Source: SKPS01 sp964469215 (GTDB taxonomy: Bacteria; Bacteroidota; Bacteroidia; Bacteroidales; SKPS01). From it: a stretch of 64,000 nt of DNA. The stretch spans positions 31,769 to 95,768 of the forward strand of contig CAYXYB010000010.1 in NCBI GenBank assembly GCA_964469215.1, in the 5' to 3' direction. The notes under the pieces were generated by a model, which worked only from the letters and a program-made list of their open reading frames with translations, had not been told where the DNA came from and searched no databases. The position numbers and the translations under genes were made by a program. How positions within the stretch are numbered: the first letter of the stretch is position 1; every line of letters starts with the position of its first letter. Of this stretch, positions 1 through 12,900 are shown in pieces.

Positions 1-3000
1 CTGTATATGCTTTCGAGCCCAGAATTTTATCATTGCCATCAATTACATAATCTGATGATAGATAAAATCTGTCAACCCATCCTCCACTAATTGTGTTTCC
101 GGCACCGTTGTTCAATACTTTCCAGGTTACGGTCACAGGTTGCCCCGAAATACCTGAAACCGGAGCTGAAAAATCAGTTATAACAAGATCGGGGGAAGGA
201 GTAAGGGTTATGGCAACCGCCTGAGGTACACCTGAATTGTTGTTGCGGTTAATGTCGAAATGAACATCCTTATCGTCAGTTACAACGATGATATACCATG
301 TGCCTGAAATACCGTTTGGAATTGTAACCTGCTGTGTGGTGGAATAGCTCTGTCCGGTTGTCAAAGGCCCGATTTTCTTTTTTTCTGCAAGAAAATAATC
401 GGTAGCCGGACTCAAAACAGGATCCTGTGAGAGATAAATGGCATCATACCAGTTAGGTGCCAGGGTTGTTCCTGCACCAACGTTTTGAACACCCCAACCT
501 ATTGTTACCGGATTTCCGGAATTGCTGGAAGCCGGAGCTGTTACGTTGGTCACGCTTAGGTCTATCGGGGGATATGGATTGATGTATATTGGTGCGCTTC
601 TTAGAATATTATTACTCTCATTGATATATTCGTAGATAGCGTTTTCGAAATCAGTAAAAACATAAACATAGTAAAAACCTTCTGCTATGTTCATTGCTAC
701 GTTTATTCCAAGTTGTATAGTATATTGAGAGTCGGGAAGGAGTGGAGCTGAATAGATCTGTGTATTTAAGATTTTAAGATTACTGCTGTTCCAAACAGGA
801 CTGCTTGAAAGATAAACCCTGTCCTTCCAGTTAATAGATCCCGGAGTAGTCTTGTTACCACTGTTTTTAACAGTAAAACTAAGCGGTACAATATCACCCT
901 GGGTTGCTGTATCCTGAAGTGTTATTGACATTACCTGCAGATCAGCCCAGGGTCCCAGAGTCATTGATGTAACATTTGATGAATTGCTTACATTGTTCTG
1001 TTCTCCGTTTTTCTCATAGACATTGTTCAATACATCCGTTATCACATAGAAATACCAGTCTCCGGAGTAGCCATGAGGTATTACATATTGTTTGGATATA
1101 ATTACCGAGTCGCCTGATCCGAGTGTAACTTTATCATGCACATATTCTCCCAATAAAACAGTTGAATCCGGGTAATAAACAGGTAATCTTGACATAACAA
1201 GCCTGTCTCTCCAGGTTTTCTGCTGAGCAGTTCCGCTTCCGGAATTTTTAATAGTCCAGTTAATCTGCGTTTCGCTTCCGCTTACACTTGTTGTGGGTAC
1301 GGTTACATTTGTAACGATAAGGTCAGGCCTCTCAACCTGAATGGCATTTGTGCTTCTGCCAATGTTATTGTTTTTTGTTGTCTCAGGAAAGTTATTGTTT
1401 TTGTCTATGAGTACGTAAATATAAAAGGGCCCAGGTTTTCCTTCAGGAATTTCTATATTATAAGTTTGAGCTGCAAAACATTGGGAACACATTGTGCTCA
1501 CATTCGTGGTATAATGTAAAGCCAAAATAGTCATGGAATCCTCAATCCATACCGGGCTTGATGAGATATATAAATTATTGATTATGTAATTGGATGAAAT
1601 GTGATGAGTGCCCGGGCCATTGTTGTTTAAACGCCATGTTACCGGTATATTACCACCGGAATTGTCAAGAGCCGGTATAGTAATCAAACTGGATTCATAA
1701 TCAGGCAGTAATACAGCTACTGCATAGGGTGACCTTAACACATTGTTCTGTTTGTTTGTATGTTCGAAAACCTGATTTTCCTGATCTGTGAAGATATAAA
1801 TGTAATAATAGCCATTAAGGTTGGCAGGAATTGGTGCATTAAGTGTCTGTGTGTATGTACCTCCTATTGGCAAGGGTGTTGTTCTGCGAACGCGTGTAAT
1901 ACGGGTTGATTGCTGAATATTAAAAGTGTCGAGAGTACTCATATAAATTGCATCCCAGTAACCTGTTGAGGGAGTTGCCATACCACCCTGGTTAACAATG
2001 GTAAAGGAAAAAGGAGCTGATTGCCGTATAGATACTGTATCAGGAAAGCTCATAAATGCAACCGACAGGTCAGCGGGCGGGGAAAGGAAGACTGTAATCG
2101 GATCGCTGTAACGGAAATTATTGTCTTCTCCAATGTTTTCAAATAACTGGTTGGAGGCATCATTCTGCACAAGAATATAATATGTTCCGTAGATATTGTT
2201 TGGGATATTCACAGTAAGGGTATCTTTATATATGCTGTCAGGATCGAGAGGTGAGGAGTGATTTCGGGTGGCAAGCAATACAGCAGTCTGAAGATTGAAC
2301 ACCGTGTCGGTAGTTAGCCAGATCTTATCAAACCATTGAGTACTTGGGGGTGTGGTGTTTGTTCCCCGATTCTTTACGGTAAAGGTCATTCCGGCTTCCT
2401 GACCCGAAAATACAGCGTTGGGGGTCACAAGATTGGTTGTGACCAGATCTGCCAGTGGTGGTACCGGAAAGATCAACTGCACATAGTAGAAGTTGTCGAG
2501 GTTTTCTGTTTCCACAACCGAAGGACCACCATGCATACCGCTTGAGCTTAGAAAGGGGGGCGGATTGTAAGGAATATCGGGTACAATATTACTTCCGAAA
2601 TATGCATCAATCATATCGGTCATTACAAACAGGAAATAGGGGCCCATGAGATTTTGGGGTATCTGTACTGTAACAGTATTAACATAACTTTGGCCGGCAT
2701 TCAATGCGCTTACGTTCTGATACTGTCCAAGCAGAATATTATCCGCCTCAGCAATTCTAACATCAAAGTTGCCTGATAACCATATCCTGTCAACCCACTG
2801 GGGGGTTGTTGTTGGTCCGAGCCCGTCATTTTTCACAGTCCATGAAACTGTTAAGGATTGACCTGACATTGGTTGTGATGTGGTTACTGAAGTTACATGC
2901 AGGTTTGGCAATGCCCTGGTCTGGAAGTTCTGTATCAGCGATGATGTGCTGTAACATTGATTTTTTGCCACCACCTTCCATTTATACCATGTTCCGGGAC

Positions 3001-3892
3001 TAAGGTGGTAATAGTTGTATTGATAATTGATTTGTAGTATATCGTTTACGGTAGGAGTTGAAGGCATAGGTTGACTAGCATTCCATAAGTACAAATCGTA
3101 TTTAGTGGCATGCGGACTTGGTGACCACGATAGATTATATGGCTGGTAAAGATCAGTGGCACTGTCGGCAGGCAGCATGTTTACAGGTGCTACAGGTACT
3201 ATGTTAGGATATATATCTACTGCAAAAGTTGTGTCTTTTGAATCTATTCCATCAGTCACTGTAACACTATAGGATGTAGATATTATTGGTGATACGGTTA
3301 TGGTCGGTTGATTGGAGCTGAACCCACCTGCTGATGAAGACCAGCTGTAGATGAGGGTTCCGAATCCTCCTCGTGGTTTAGGATTTAGCTGAATACTGTT
3401 TCCTACACAAATTGTATAAGCATTTGTATCAGGAGCAAGGTTAAGCCCCTCCCAGATTAGTCCACCGGTGGCAGTATGATTCAGAATAATCCCGTTTGGA
3501 TTCGCAAACTCTGAAGCGGTACCTATAGTGATAGGTGCATGCCCTTGTTTATGCTTGAATTTCAATTCAAAAAACAAACCATTGGAAAGTGTAACACCGG
3601 TCACATCAATCCATGATATCCCGATGGTGCCGTTTTTATGGTGTAGTAAAGGAATGTTCCCATTTAGACCACTGTTCCATGATATAGCCCTTCCCCAAGC
3701 AAGTTTAGTTGTATCAAATTGGATATAGATGGTTATTGCCCCTATGTTCGTAAAATTCGAAACATAAACAGGCATTATAACACTGTCATTTCGGTAGGTT
3801 TTTACCGTATCAAGCGATATGTTGATTGTCTGCGAAATTCCCTGAAAAGACATCATCAGGGCTGCAACGGTAATCATCACTAACTGTTTCAT
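1..3892 (-). CDS. Secreted cohesin/CARDB-repeat protein, 3' end outside window
   Basis: Open on the minus strand from an ATG at 3892 to the window edge with no stop (about 1297 codons seen). It begins with a Sec signal peptide (MKQLVMITVAALMMSF, cleavage near GISQ). Residues ~22-160 look like a cohesin domain (conserved strand ITIYIQFDTTKLAW). An Ig-like and an Fn3-like segment follow to ~325, then at least eight tandem CARDB-like Ig units of ~120-150 residues, each opening near DLxVTxVT and containing VKNxG and WxDxxYLS; the eighth is cut by position 1. CARDB units are extracellular adhesion-type beta-sandwiches. A T9SS sorting domain is expected beyond the window but is not seen. It lies 65 bp downstream of the giant gene on the same strand with no obvious promoter between, so the two are probably cotranscribed. 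Function unknown; surface adhesion or scaffolding is an inference. Confidence 0.85.
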   Translation of the reverse strand, partial: MKQLVMITVAALMMSFQGISQTINISLDTVKTYRNDSVIMPVYVSNFTNIGAITIYIQFDTTKLAWGRAISWNSGLNGNIPLLHHKNGTIGISWIDVTGVTLSNGLFFELKFKHKQGHAPITIGTASEFANPNGIILNHTATGGLIWEGLNLAPDTNAYTICVGNSIQLNPKPRGGFGTLIYSWSSSAGGFSSNQPTITVSPIISTSYSVTVTDGIDSKDTTFAVDIYPNIVPVAPVNMLPADSATDLYQPYNLSWSPSPHATKYDLYLWNASQPMPSTPTVNDILQINYQYNYYHLSPGTWYKWKVVAKNQCYSTSSLIQNFQTRALPNLHVTSVTTSQPMSGQSLTVSWTVKNDGLGPTTTPQWVDRIWLSGNFDVRIAEADNILLGQYQNVSALNAGQSYVNTVTVQIPQNLMGPYFLFVMTDMIDAYFGSNIVPDIPYNPPPFLSSSGMHGGPSVVETENLDNFYYVQLIFPVPPLADLVTTNLVTPNAVFSGQEAGMTFTVKNRGTNTTPPSTQWFDKIWLTTDTVFNLQTAVLLATRNHSSPLDPDSIYKDTLTVNIPNNIYGTYYILVQNDASNQLFENIGEDNNFRYSDPITVFLSPPADLSVAFMSFPDTVSIRQSAPFSFTIVNQGGMATPSTGYWDAIYMSTLDTFNIQQSTRITRVRRTTPLPIGGTYTQTLNAPIPANLNGYYYIYIFTDQENQVFEHTNKQNNVLRSPYAVAVLLPDYESSLITIPALDNSGGNIPVTWRLNNNGPGTHHISSNYIINNLYISSSPVWIEDSMTILALHYTTNVSTMCSQCFAAQTYNIEIPEGKPGPFYIYVLIDKNNNFPETTKNNNIGRSTNAIQVERPDLIVTNVTVPTTSVSGSETQINWTIKNSGSGTAQQKTWRDRLVMSRLPVYYPDSTVLLGEYVHDKVTLGSGDSVIISKQYVIPHGYSGDWYFYVITDVLNNVYEKNGEQNNVSNSSNVTSMTLGPWADLQVMSITLQDTATQGDIVPLSFTVKNSGNKTTPGSINWKDRVYLSSSPVWNSSNLKILNTQIYSAPLLPDSQYTIQLGINVAMNIAEGFYYVYVFTDFENAIYEYINESNNILRSAPIYINPYPPIDLSVTNVTAPASSNSGNPVTIGWGVQNVGAGTTLAPNWYDAIYLSQDPVLSPATDYFLAEKKKIGPLTTGQSYSTTQQVTIPNGISGTWYIIVVTDDKDVHFDINRNNNSGVPQAVAITLTPSPDLVITDFSAPVSGISGQPVTVTWKVLNNGAGNTISGGWVDRFYLSSDYVIDGNDKILGSKAYT

Positions 3893-3957
3893 GTATATTC
3901 TATTTGTAGTTTTTACTTCAGCTCTATTTTTCATAACCCTGTTTGTTTTTGCAGTTA

Positions 3958-6900
3958 TCACCTGGTAATTATCATTGAATGATTGACCCTGTATCGTTTT
4001 CGGCCAGTGTCAAGGGTTATCCGGTAGTAATAAACTCCTGAAGGCCATTGATGTGCATCAATTTCTATTGTATGTTCTCCCTGCTTCACAATTGTCTTTC
4101 TGATTACTGACAGGGACCTTCCGGGCAGGTCAAACACCTCTATTTCCAGGTTGCCTTCCTCCGGAATTGAGCAATAAATAGTTGTCCTGTCACGGAATGG
4201 ATTTGGTACATTCCATGCTGTGATGCCTGTTATATTGTCATCGTCGGACTTCGAAAGCCGCGGAGCATATAGTGTCATCGGTTCAAGTACTTCAGCATTA
4301 AAATCAGCCATCTCGCTCTCAATTGAAGGGAACATCCAGAAATTGACCGGAATATTCATGCCTGTGCGCAACCTGATCTTCAGGATCAGATCACCTTTAT
4401 TAAAAATATAGCCGTTTTCATCACTCCACGCAATCTTTAGCTTACCGTTGTGAATGTTATACATGAGTCCTTTTAACGGTGAGGTTACAGATTCAACAAC
4501 AACATCTTTTTCAGGCAGATCGAACATCAGAGTGATGGCACCCAGATTCACCCACTGGCCTGACCTGACGGGTATTTCAACAGTTCCGTTTTCAGGCATT
4601 ACAAATCCATCCTGGTAAACTTCAACAATTGGTTTCTGCCGCATCACCGGTGGTAAATATGAACCGTTAACATCACCACTGGCAAGGGCCTGGAAGTTCT
4701 TTAAAACATTCGCATTGGTAATAAGAACAGCCGGATCGTCATAAACCCAGTCGCCAAGAGCAAAAGTTGTATCCATTCCAAGGGTCCGTCTGAGAATCAG
4801 CAAGGCATCTACACTCGAAATAGAAGATGAAATGTTTACATCTGCCCCTTTAAGTCGTAGTCCACTTATCGGATTAAGATTGATTACATGTCGTTGCACA
4901 ACAAGTGCATCTGTTGAATTTACTCCTCCCCATAGTTTAGGTGTTGATGCCCTGAGACTATATGATCCCGGGGGTTTCAGGTAGAAGTTGAATGCTCCTC
5001 CAGCATCAGTCATCACAGAATCATTCACTGCAAAACTATTATTGAGCAGATATATTTTTGTGTTGTTCATTGGTGTGTATGCCGCATTGTTGTATGTCAA
5101 CACACCGCTTATAGTGTATCTTGGTATTACACTGATCTTTACGTTATCTGATGAGACACAGTTATTGCTGCCGGTAACAAGCATTGTGTAAGTAGTAGTT
5201 GTCAGAGGTGATGCAATCGGTAATTCAAGCGTGGGGTCATTAAGTGAGCCGGCAGGAGACCATAAATAACTATATGGGGGTGCGCCACCTGTGACATTTG
5301 GTTGCAGCTGAATCGAGCCACCTTCGTAAATGAAGGTGTCAACCCCTGCATCAACAACAGGTAGAGGTGACATTGAGAGATAGAAGGCATCTGAAGAAAT
5401 ACAGCCTATCCCATTATCAACAGTAAGATGATAGAATCCGGGATGTTGAGGCGTTACAGAACCAATCCGTAATACCGGGGCAGCACTGACAAAGTTGGGT
5501 CCTGTCCAGGTATATATTCCTTCGTCAACAACACCAGAAAAGCGTATGTTTGGTCTGTAGCTCGAAGTTGTACCTCCTGTCAGATTACAGCCAACCTGGC
5601 TTGTATTGGTTGTGTAACTGTAACGTGAAGCTGCAGAGAAAGCAGCAATATGGTATTGAACACTGCTGTTGTAGTTATTGGTTACGTTGGTATAGCATAA
5701 TTCAACAACAAGGTTGTCCATGCCATCATAGTAGAATGGAGTGCTTAGAATAAATGTATTCCAACCCTGCTGAAGTAGTTGACCGGTATTGCTGTATACG
5801 ACTGTCATACTGCCAAGATAACCTCCGGAAAGTGATACCGCAGTTGTTGTTCCGATACCTATATTGAAATCGTTAAGTATTGCAGGATCACCAACTGAAC
5901 CAATATTTATCTCGATAGATTGTATCATTCCCCGCTTGAACCCCTTGGATACAAGTTCTTCTTTTCTGAAAATCATTTGTCGCTTTGATGCCGGGTAAGA
6001 GGTGGTAAATGGTGTTATGCTGTTGGAGGAGGAAAAGTTAGATCCTGTTCCAATCTGTACAGTTTTTGAGTTAAGGATCGTCTGGCTTACGGTGGCTGTT
6101 CGTTCGAAGCTGTTTCCGGCACAAACAGATGTATCAGCACCTGCCTCAACAACAGGTAATGAATAAAATGATACGTTGACCGTGTCATTTGAAGAGCAGT
6201 TGTTAATGTCTGTTACAGTGATATAATATGTGCCGGTTGATGTCACAGCTCTTGCAGAATCGGTTGATGAGTCATCCCAGAGATAGGATATATATCCACT
6301 ACCTGCATTAAGTGTAACCGGAGCATTTGAACATACAAAGATGTCAGGGCCTAGATTTACAGGCATTAGCATATTGGGTATCTCAAGTGTGCATGCCACT
6401 GCGATTTGCTGATTTAACGGATCATTTGTATATATAAGAAATGATACTGAATGTGTGCCAAGTGCAAGGCCGGTTTTATTGAAGAAGAAGGGGATAGTTA
6501 CCGAGTCACCTGGTAGAATATTGCCGGTATGACCTGTAATTGTCAGGAAATAATTGCCTGCCTGCGAGAACATGTAATTCAGGTTAGCCTGGCCTGTATT
6601 TTTAATTACCATTGTTTTGGTTTCAGATATAGCACATGCCAGATTGGAGATAAAGGTGGTCTGACTCACTTGAATAGCAGGAGCATATAAGCTTGAAGCT
6701 GTTAAACAAAGTGTGTCGTTTCCGGCATTAGATGCAATATACAGTGAACCATTATGATTTACACCGGGAACAACCGGAGTAAATATCACAGGAATTACCA
6801 CAGTATCACCAGGCATAATGTCGATGGCTGAGACTGATGGTGCAATCTCTGCTATATTGCTCGAAATCTGTGTAACCTTCAAAGTGTCACAACCTGTATT

Positions 6901-9900
6901 TGCAATTGAAAGATTTCTGATATTGTTTGCCCCAACCATTGTGCTGTCGAAGTTCAGGCAATTATGGCTGACCCAAATATCTGCATCTCCAATAACATTA
7001 AGTGTACAGGGCACCGAAACCTGAGCGTTGCCGGGGTCATTAGACCCGATAAGCATGTTGAAGTAATGTGTGCCGGCATTCATGTTTGTGGAGAAGAAAT
7101 TAACACTCAGTGTTAATGAATCATTCGCAGCTATAGTGTCAGACAATGGATGAAGGTTAATCCAGTGATTTCCATTAACACGAATCCTTACTCTATGAAA
7201 GCTGTTAAGACCTGTCCAATGATCAACGGTGGGTTCATTCTGCACCGAGACAACAAGCTGTCCGTCACTGAGCCAATTACTCAACTGGCTGCCACCAAAA
7301 CCAAAGTGGTCGGTTATAAGAGTGCCGGCAACAACATTCCCATCATTGATCTGCCCAATGTTAGTACCTTCAATATTAAGGGATGCAAATTCGTTTGCCT
7401 GGTCGAAATCGCCGCTTAATGTTACCTCAAGAAGAAGAGTGTCAACATTTGGAGGAAGATTTGTGAAAGTGTGTGTTGTCACAGCTCCATTGACAACAAA
7501 TTGCTTTGTGCTCAACTGGTCTATGTCTGTTCCGTATAATCCCAGAATATGGTATACCGCACTTCCAAGGCCTGTATTTACCAGCTTTAACTGCTGGGAA
7601 ACCGTGTCTTTGCAACCATTTATGGTAATATTAAATGACGAAGGTTCAACACTTACTACTGGTGGGTTGATACTGAACCCTTCAAGGCAGATCTGAGTTG
7701 TGCCTACGTTTGTCACCACATTAAGAGTGCTGTTCCGCTGACCGGTTGCAAGAGGTGTGAAACTTACCGCCAAAATGGCAGAATCGCCGGAAGGTATTGT
7801 TCCTGTACCTCCTGCAGGAACATATTCACTGCTCAAACTCTGAATCGAAGTAACAGTAAGATTTGAACAACCGGTATTGTATAACTTCAGATATCTTATT
7901 TCCGTAGCGCCCTCAACAACAGTGTCGTACACAAGGCATGCAGCGCTTGTCGAAAGCTCTGCAGATCCATTTACTGTAAGTGTGCATGGGATTAGCTTCT
8001 GGGGAGTTACAGGATCATTGGAGTAAACTATGATGTTGGATGTATAAACCCCATTGGGAATTGACGTAGAGTTAAATTTGACCGTAACATTTGTACTGCT
8101 CACACCAAATAGAGTATCTGATGTGTATGCAAAACTCAACCACGACGGACTGGTTCCTATCACACTCAGTGCATAAGACAATGCATTGTGAAGCATCGCT
8201 GAAGTATTGTAGGTTGTTGTACCTAATCCTGCATGATACTCCCACAACATACCTGTTGCAATCACCAGTCCGCTGCCGATTTCGTATTCAGCAGTGGTTG
8301 GTACAGATGAAATATTCGTTCTGGTAATTATCCTGGCATTGGTGGGCAAATTGGCCAGGTAGGAAGCATTGGCATTATTGCCTGCAAGTGGATTGCTCAG
8401 CCCCTGAACAATAGGATGAGTAGCTGAAACAATAATATTCTGATTCTCAACATTACCGTACAACACATTGACATTTCCTGCTATTGTGGTGGAGTTCACA
8501 GAGTAATTGGCATTCATGTACAACATAATACCTCCGCTATTAACAAAAGAGGTGAATTTTCCAACCTGTGCGGTAAGCACATTGTAGTAAGTTGTAGACT
8601 GATTGCCCACAGTAATAATTATGTCGTATATACCGAAGTTGGCAGCTGCAACCTGACTGCTGGTTATTACATCAGGTACTATTCCGAACTGGTTCTGAAT
8701 ATACTGTTCGATATTCAGGTTCCATGGATTGGCATCGCTGATAATAAGAACTGTGCTGTCTCCTGATAATCCGCGGCCCCCGTAAACCTGGTATGTGAGA
8801 TTTCCTGTGCCCTGATTCTGAACCTGCAGGTTATCGGTGATGGTGTCGTTACAGGCTGTAATGGTTTTTGCGAATGAAGCAGGCAGTACGCTCAGAACAG
8901 AAGCATCAACACTGGTGCCTGTGAGGCAAACCGTGTAATTGCCAACATTAGTCGAGAAATATATATTGTCAGAAAACTGACCGGTGGTGGTTGGACTAAA
9001 GGTAGCAACCAGGTAGGCTGAAGTTCCGGGAGGTATCATCAGGTATGAAGCACTAAGGGTGAAATACCCTACAGTAGTATATATAGAGCTTATTACCAAT
9101 GTATTACACCCAGTGTTTGTAACTTCAACGGTGTCTTTTTTGCTACCAAACTGCATAAGAGTGCCAAAATGGATACATTGATCGGAAAATGCTACCGAAG
9201 CATTACCGTTTACGGTTACTGTGCATGGGATGTTAAGCTGTGGATTTACCGGATCATTTGACAGAATTTTGATGGCTGAATAGTATGTTCCGTTCTTTAA
9301 CCCTGCAGTCCTGAGAGTAACCATTACAGTGCTTGAGTCTCCAGTAAGAACAGTGTCAGTATATTTATTTACAGATATCCATTTGTTACCATGAATAATA
9401 ATTTCAACCTTATGCATGCTTACAAGGCCGGACCAATGTGCTACACTTGCTGTATTCACAACAGATATGTCTAGGATACCATCATTCAGCCATGATTGCA
9501 ACTGAGCACCTGTGAAAGTGTAAGTGTTTACGATATCTGTTCCGTTTGGCAGATTATTGTCAGGTACTATACCAATATTAGTGCCTTCGATATGAAGCCA
9601 GCAGTATTTGCTGCTATTGTTGAAATCACCGTTGATTGTAAGTATAACCGTAATCGAGTCACTGTAACCAGGAACATTTGTGAAGTTGTGATTTGTTGTA
9701 GCCCCCGAGGTGGTGTAGTATTTGGTGCTGGTCTGTTGGTATGAATCGCCAAAAATGCTTCCAATATTATATCTCAGGTCACCAATACCACTGTTGTAGA
9801 TTTTCACCGGTAAAACAACAGAGTCTGAGCAGTTTTGGAAACCGGCACTCAGAGATACAGGCGCGACGCTGATGATAGGAGCATCAATACCAACTCCTGT

Positions 9901-12900
9901 AATGCATACCTGATGATTGCCATCATTAGCGGTAAAATGGATTGTGTCTTTAAACAATTGTGCTGCATTTGGAATAAATGTAACGGCAAGTTGAGCCGAA
10001 TCGCCGGCCTGAATGGTCATAGCCGTAGTTGAAAGCTGGTATTGTGCAAGTGTGTTTGTGATGCTGTAAACCTTAAGTGTGTCGCATCCGTCATTGTAAA
10101 CTTTGATGAACCTGTTTGCAGTATTGCCTTGAATAAGCGTGTCAAAATCAATGCAGGCAGCAGGTTGATCCAATCTAAAATCAGGTGTTCCGGAAATGTT
10201 CATCATACAAAGTATAGAATCGGCCTGTTTTAACGGATCGTTGGATGTTAGTCTTATTTTGGCAGGATAGCTTCCGCTCTTCATTCCCAGCGCATTAAAT
10301 TTTAAGTTTATATTGTTAATGCCTGAGGGTATAACGGTTCCGGATGTTGGATTAGCTGTCAACCATAGGATTGGAGAGCCATTGATGGGATTTGTTACAG
10401 ATGCGATAGTCCAGTTAAGATCAGCTAAACCCGGATTTGCGACGGTAACAGGCAAGATCAGTGAGTCGTTACAGATGGTGATATTTGCCGTCAGGGTGAT
10501 TGTGCTCAGGGCAAATGAAGGTGCAGGCAGGCTGAAACCAGTGACACAAAGCTTATGAACGCCGTCATTGCTTGTAATATATACAGTATCATCAATCTGG
10601 CCTGTAGCCTGAGGCTGAAAAATAAGGTTAACGGTAGTGTTCTGAAATGGTAACAGTTGCATGGAGGTGGTTCCTGCATTGTAATGAGGTGTGCCGGTAT
10701 AAATTGATGTTATCTTTAATGTGTCACATCCATCGTTTAATATAGTGAATGTTTTTGTTGAAGATGTCCATTGCATTGTGGAATCAGCCACCAGGCAGGT
10801 TGTGGGAAGGATATTGAGGTCGGGAGCTCCTATTAGCTTGATGTTGACAGGCAGGCTTTTAACCGGTGTTAGCGGGTCGTTTGAATAGAAAATTATGTTG
10901 CCTGAATAATTGCCGGCTGGAACATTCTGTGCATCTACCTTTAAATGAACTGCTTGCTGCCCAAGAGCGGCAACAGTGCCTGTGTCAGGAATGACACTGA
11001 TGAAATGCATAGTGTTATATATTAAAACGTTATCAATAGACCAGTTGTCAAAGCTGCTTCCACTGTGCGACAGTTGCCTCCATCTCAGGATGGTTGATTG
11101 AGTCCGTGCCGGAGGAGGTATAAGTTCAACTACACTGGTGAACGAATTGAAACTGCCAGTAAAATAAGTATTTATATTAACCCAATTTATGCCTCCGTCT
11201 ATGCTGTATTCCAGAACAACATCTTCACCATAATCTGCCTGCTCGCATGGATATGAACCACTGCCAATCTTAAGTTCAAATTCTATATTGCCTCCTCCGA
11301 GCAGATTAAGTGCAAATGTGGATGCATGACGTGTTCCGTTATTATCGAAATACAGCGCATTTGGGGGAGATACACTGCCGCATGATCCTGAAAGAGCACC
11401 GGTTACAGATTGCCATATATTTGGGTTTAGACCAGAGTCAAATTGGTCACCTGTCGACATGCCGGTTGCCGCAGTCCATATTAACGCATGATCTCCTGTA
11501 TTGCTTATTGTAAGAGGTATAATTAGGGTGTCATTGCATCCTGTCAGGGTTGCTGTGATGGTGTCGGTACTTAGAACAATTACGGGAGGGCTCTGCCCGG
11601 TACCCTGCAGACAAATTTTATAGTCAGACAGATTGCTTTTTATTACCAGTGTATCATAATAGGTTTGCTGCAGCATGGGAGAGAAGACAACCGGAAGTAC
11701 CGCGGAATCAAATGGATCAATTACAACCTGTGTCCAGAATGGTGTAAACGTATTATCAGAATTTTCGATGTCTGAAATTATCAGCGGAGCACAACCATTG
11801 TTGTATAGCGTAATGGAATCTGTAACAGATGTATATTGGAAAATGGGTGTGTAAATCAGGCATGGATCTGAGGTAAGATCCGGGCTTCCTGTCAGAGTCA
11901 TGTTTACCGGAATCTTTACATAGGGATATCCCGGATGGTTGAATGCAATTGGTATGTTTGAATAATATGCGCCCTGTTTGATACCTGCTGCAGAGAAGAG
12001 GACAGGAATATCCAGAGAATCTCCGATGGCAATAGATCCTGTAGTCTGCGACATTGTTGCCCAGGGTGCAGGCTTGGTATATGCTCGAACGCGGTGCATC
12101 CTGGTTCCATACCATGGATACACAATTGTTGAGTTACCAATCCTTACCTGAAGCTCTCCATCGAGCAGCCAGTTGGCAAGTTGTGCCCCTCCAAATCCAT
12201 ACGTCACTGTGATGTCCTGCCCGTATCCAATATTGCCGTCAGGAATAATGTCAATGAATGTGCCGTCAACGATCAGCGAAGCATATGCGTTTGAGACACT
12301 GTAGTAACCGTTTATTGTTATTTCAAGGAAAAGGGAATCAATTGATGATGGCAAAGTGTTGAAAAGATGATTGGTGGTGTCGGGATAAACAGAGCTATTA
12401 TAATATTTAGTTGAAATAGTATCTTTATCGTGAGGCCCTCCGAATGTCGTATATTGTAAAACTGCATTCCCGATATTTCTTACCCTTAAATTCCTCGTTT
12501 CTGTATCATTGCATCCGGATATTGTCAGTTGTATCGAGTCAGGTGTTACCAATGGTTTTCCCAAAGGTGGAATATTGGTTACATTTACAACTACCGGTAC
12601 CCTGGTACTGCTGCAGCCGCTGGGTGTTAATTCATGGATCTCAATTTCTCTGAAATTTGGATTGGAAACCTGTCCATTTCCTGTCATCTGGAATGAGGTG
12701 ATCCTTAATTTTGAAGTAGTAACTAAAGGGAAAGGGACAATATTAACGCATTGCATCGGTAAATTACTGAATGTATGGAAACTAACCCAGTTTCCATTTT
12801 CCCACTTATAAAGCGTTGCTCCTGTAAGAAATCTTGCATCCGCCTGGGCATGATGTATTGTCATACCATCAATATCAACAGGTGAGGGCCATTCGAAACT

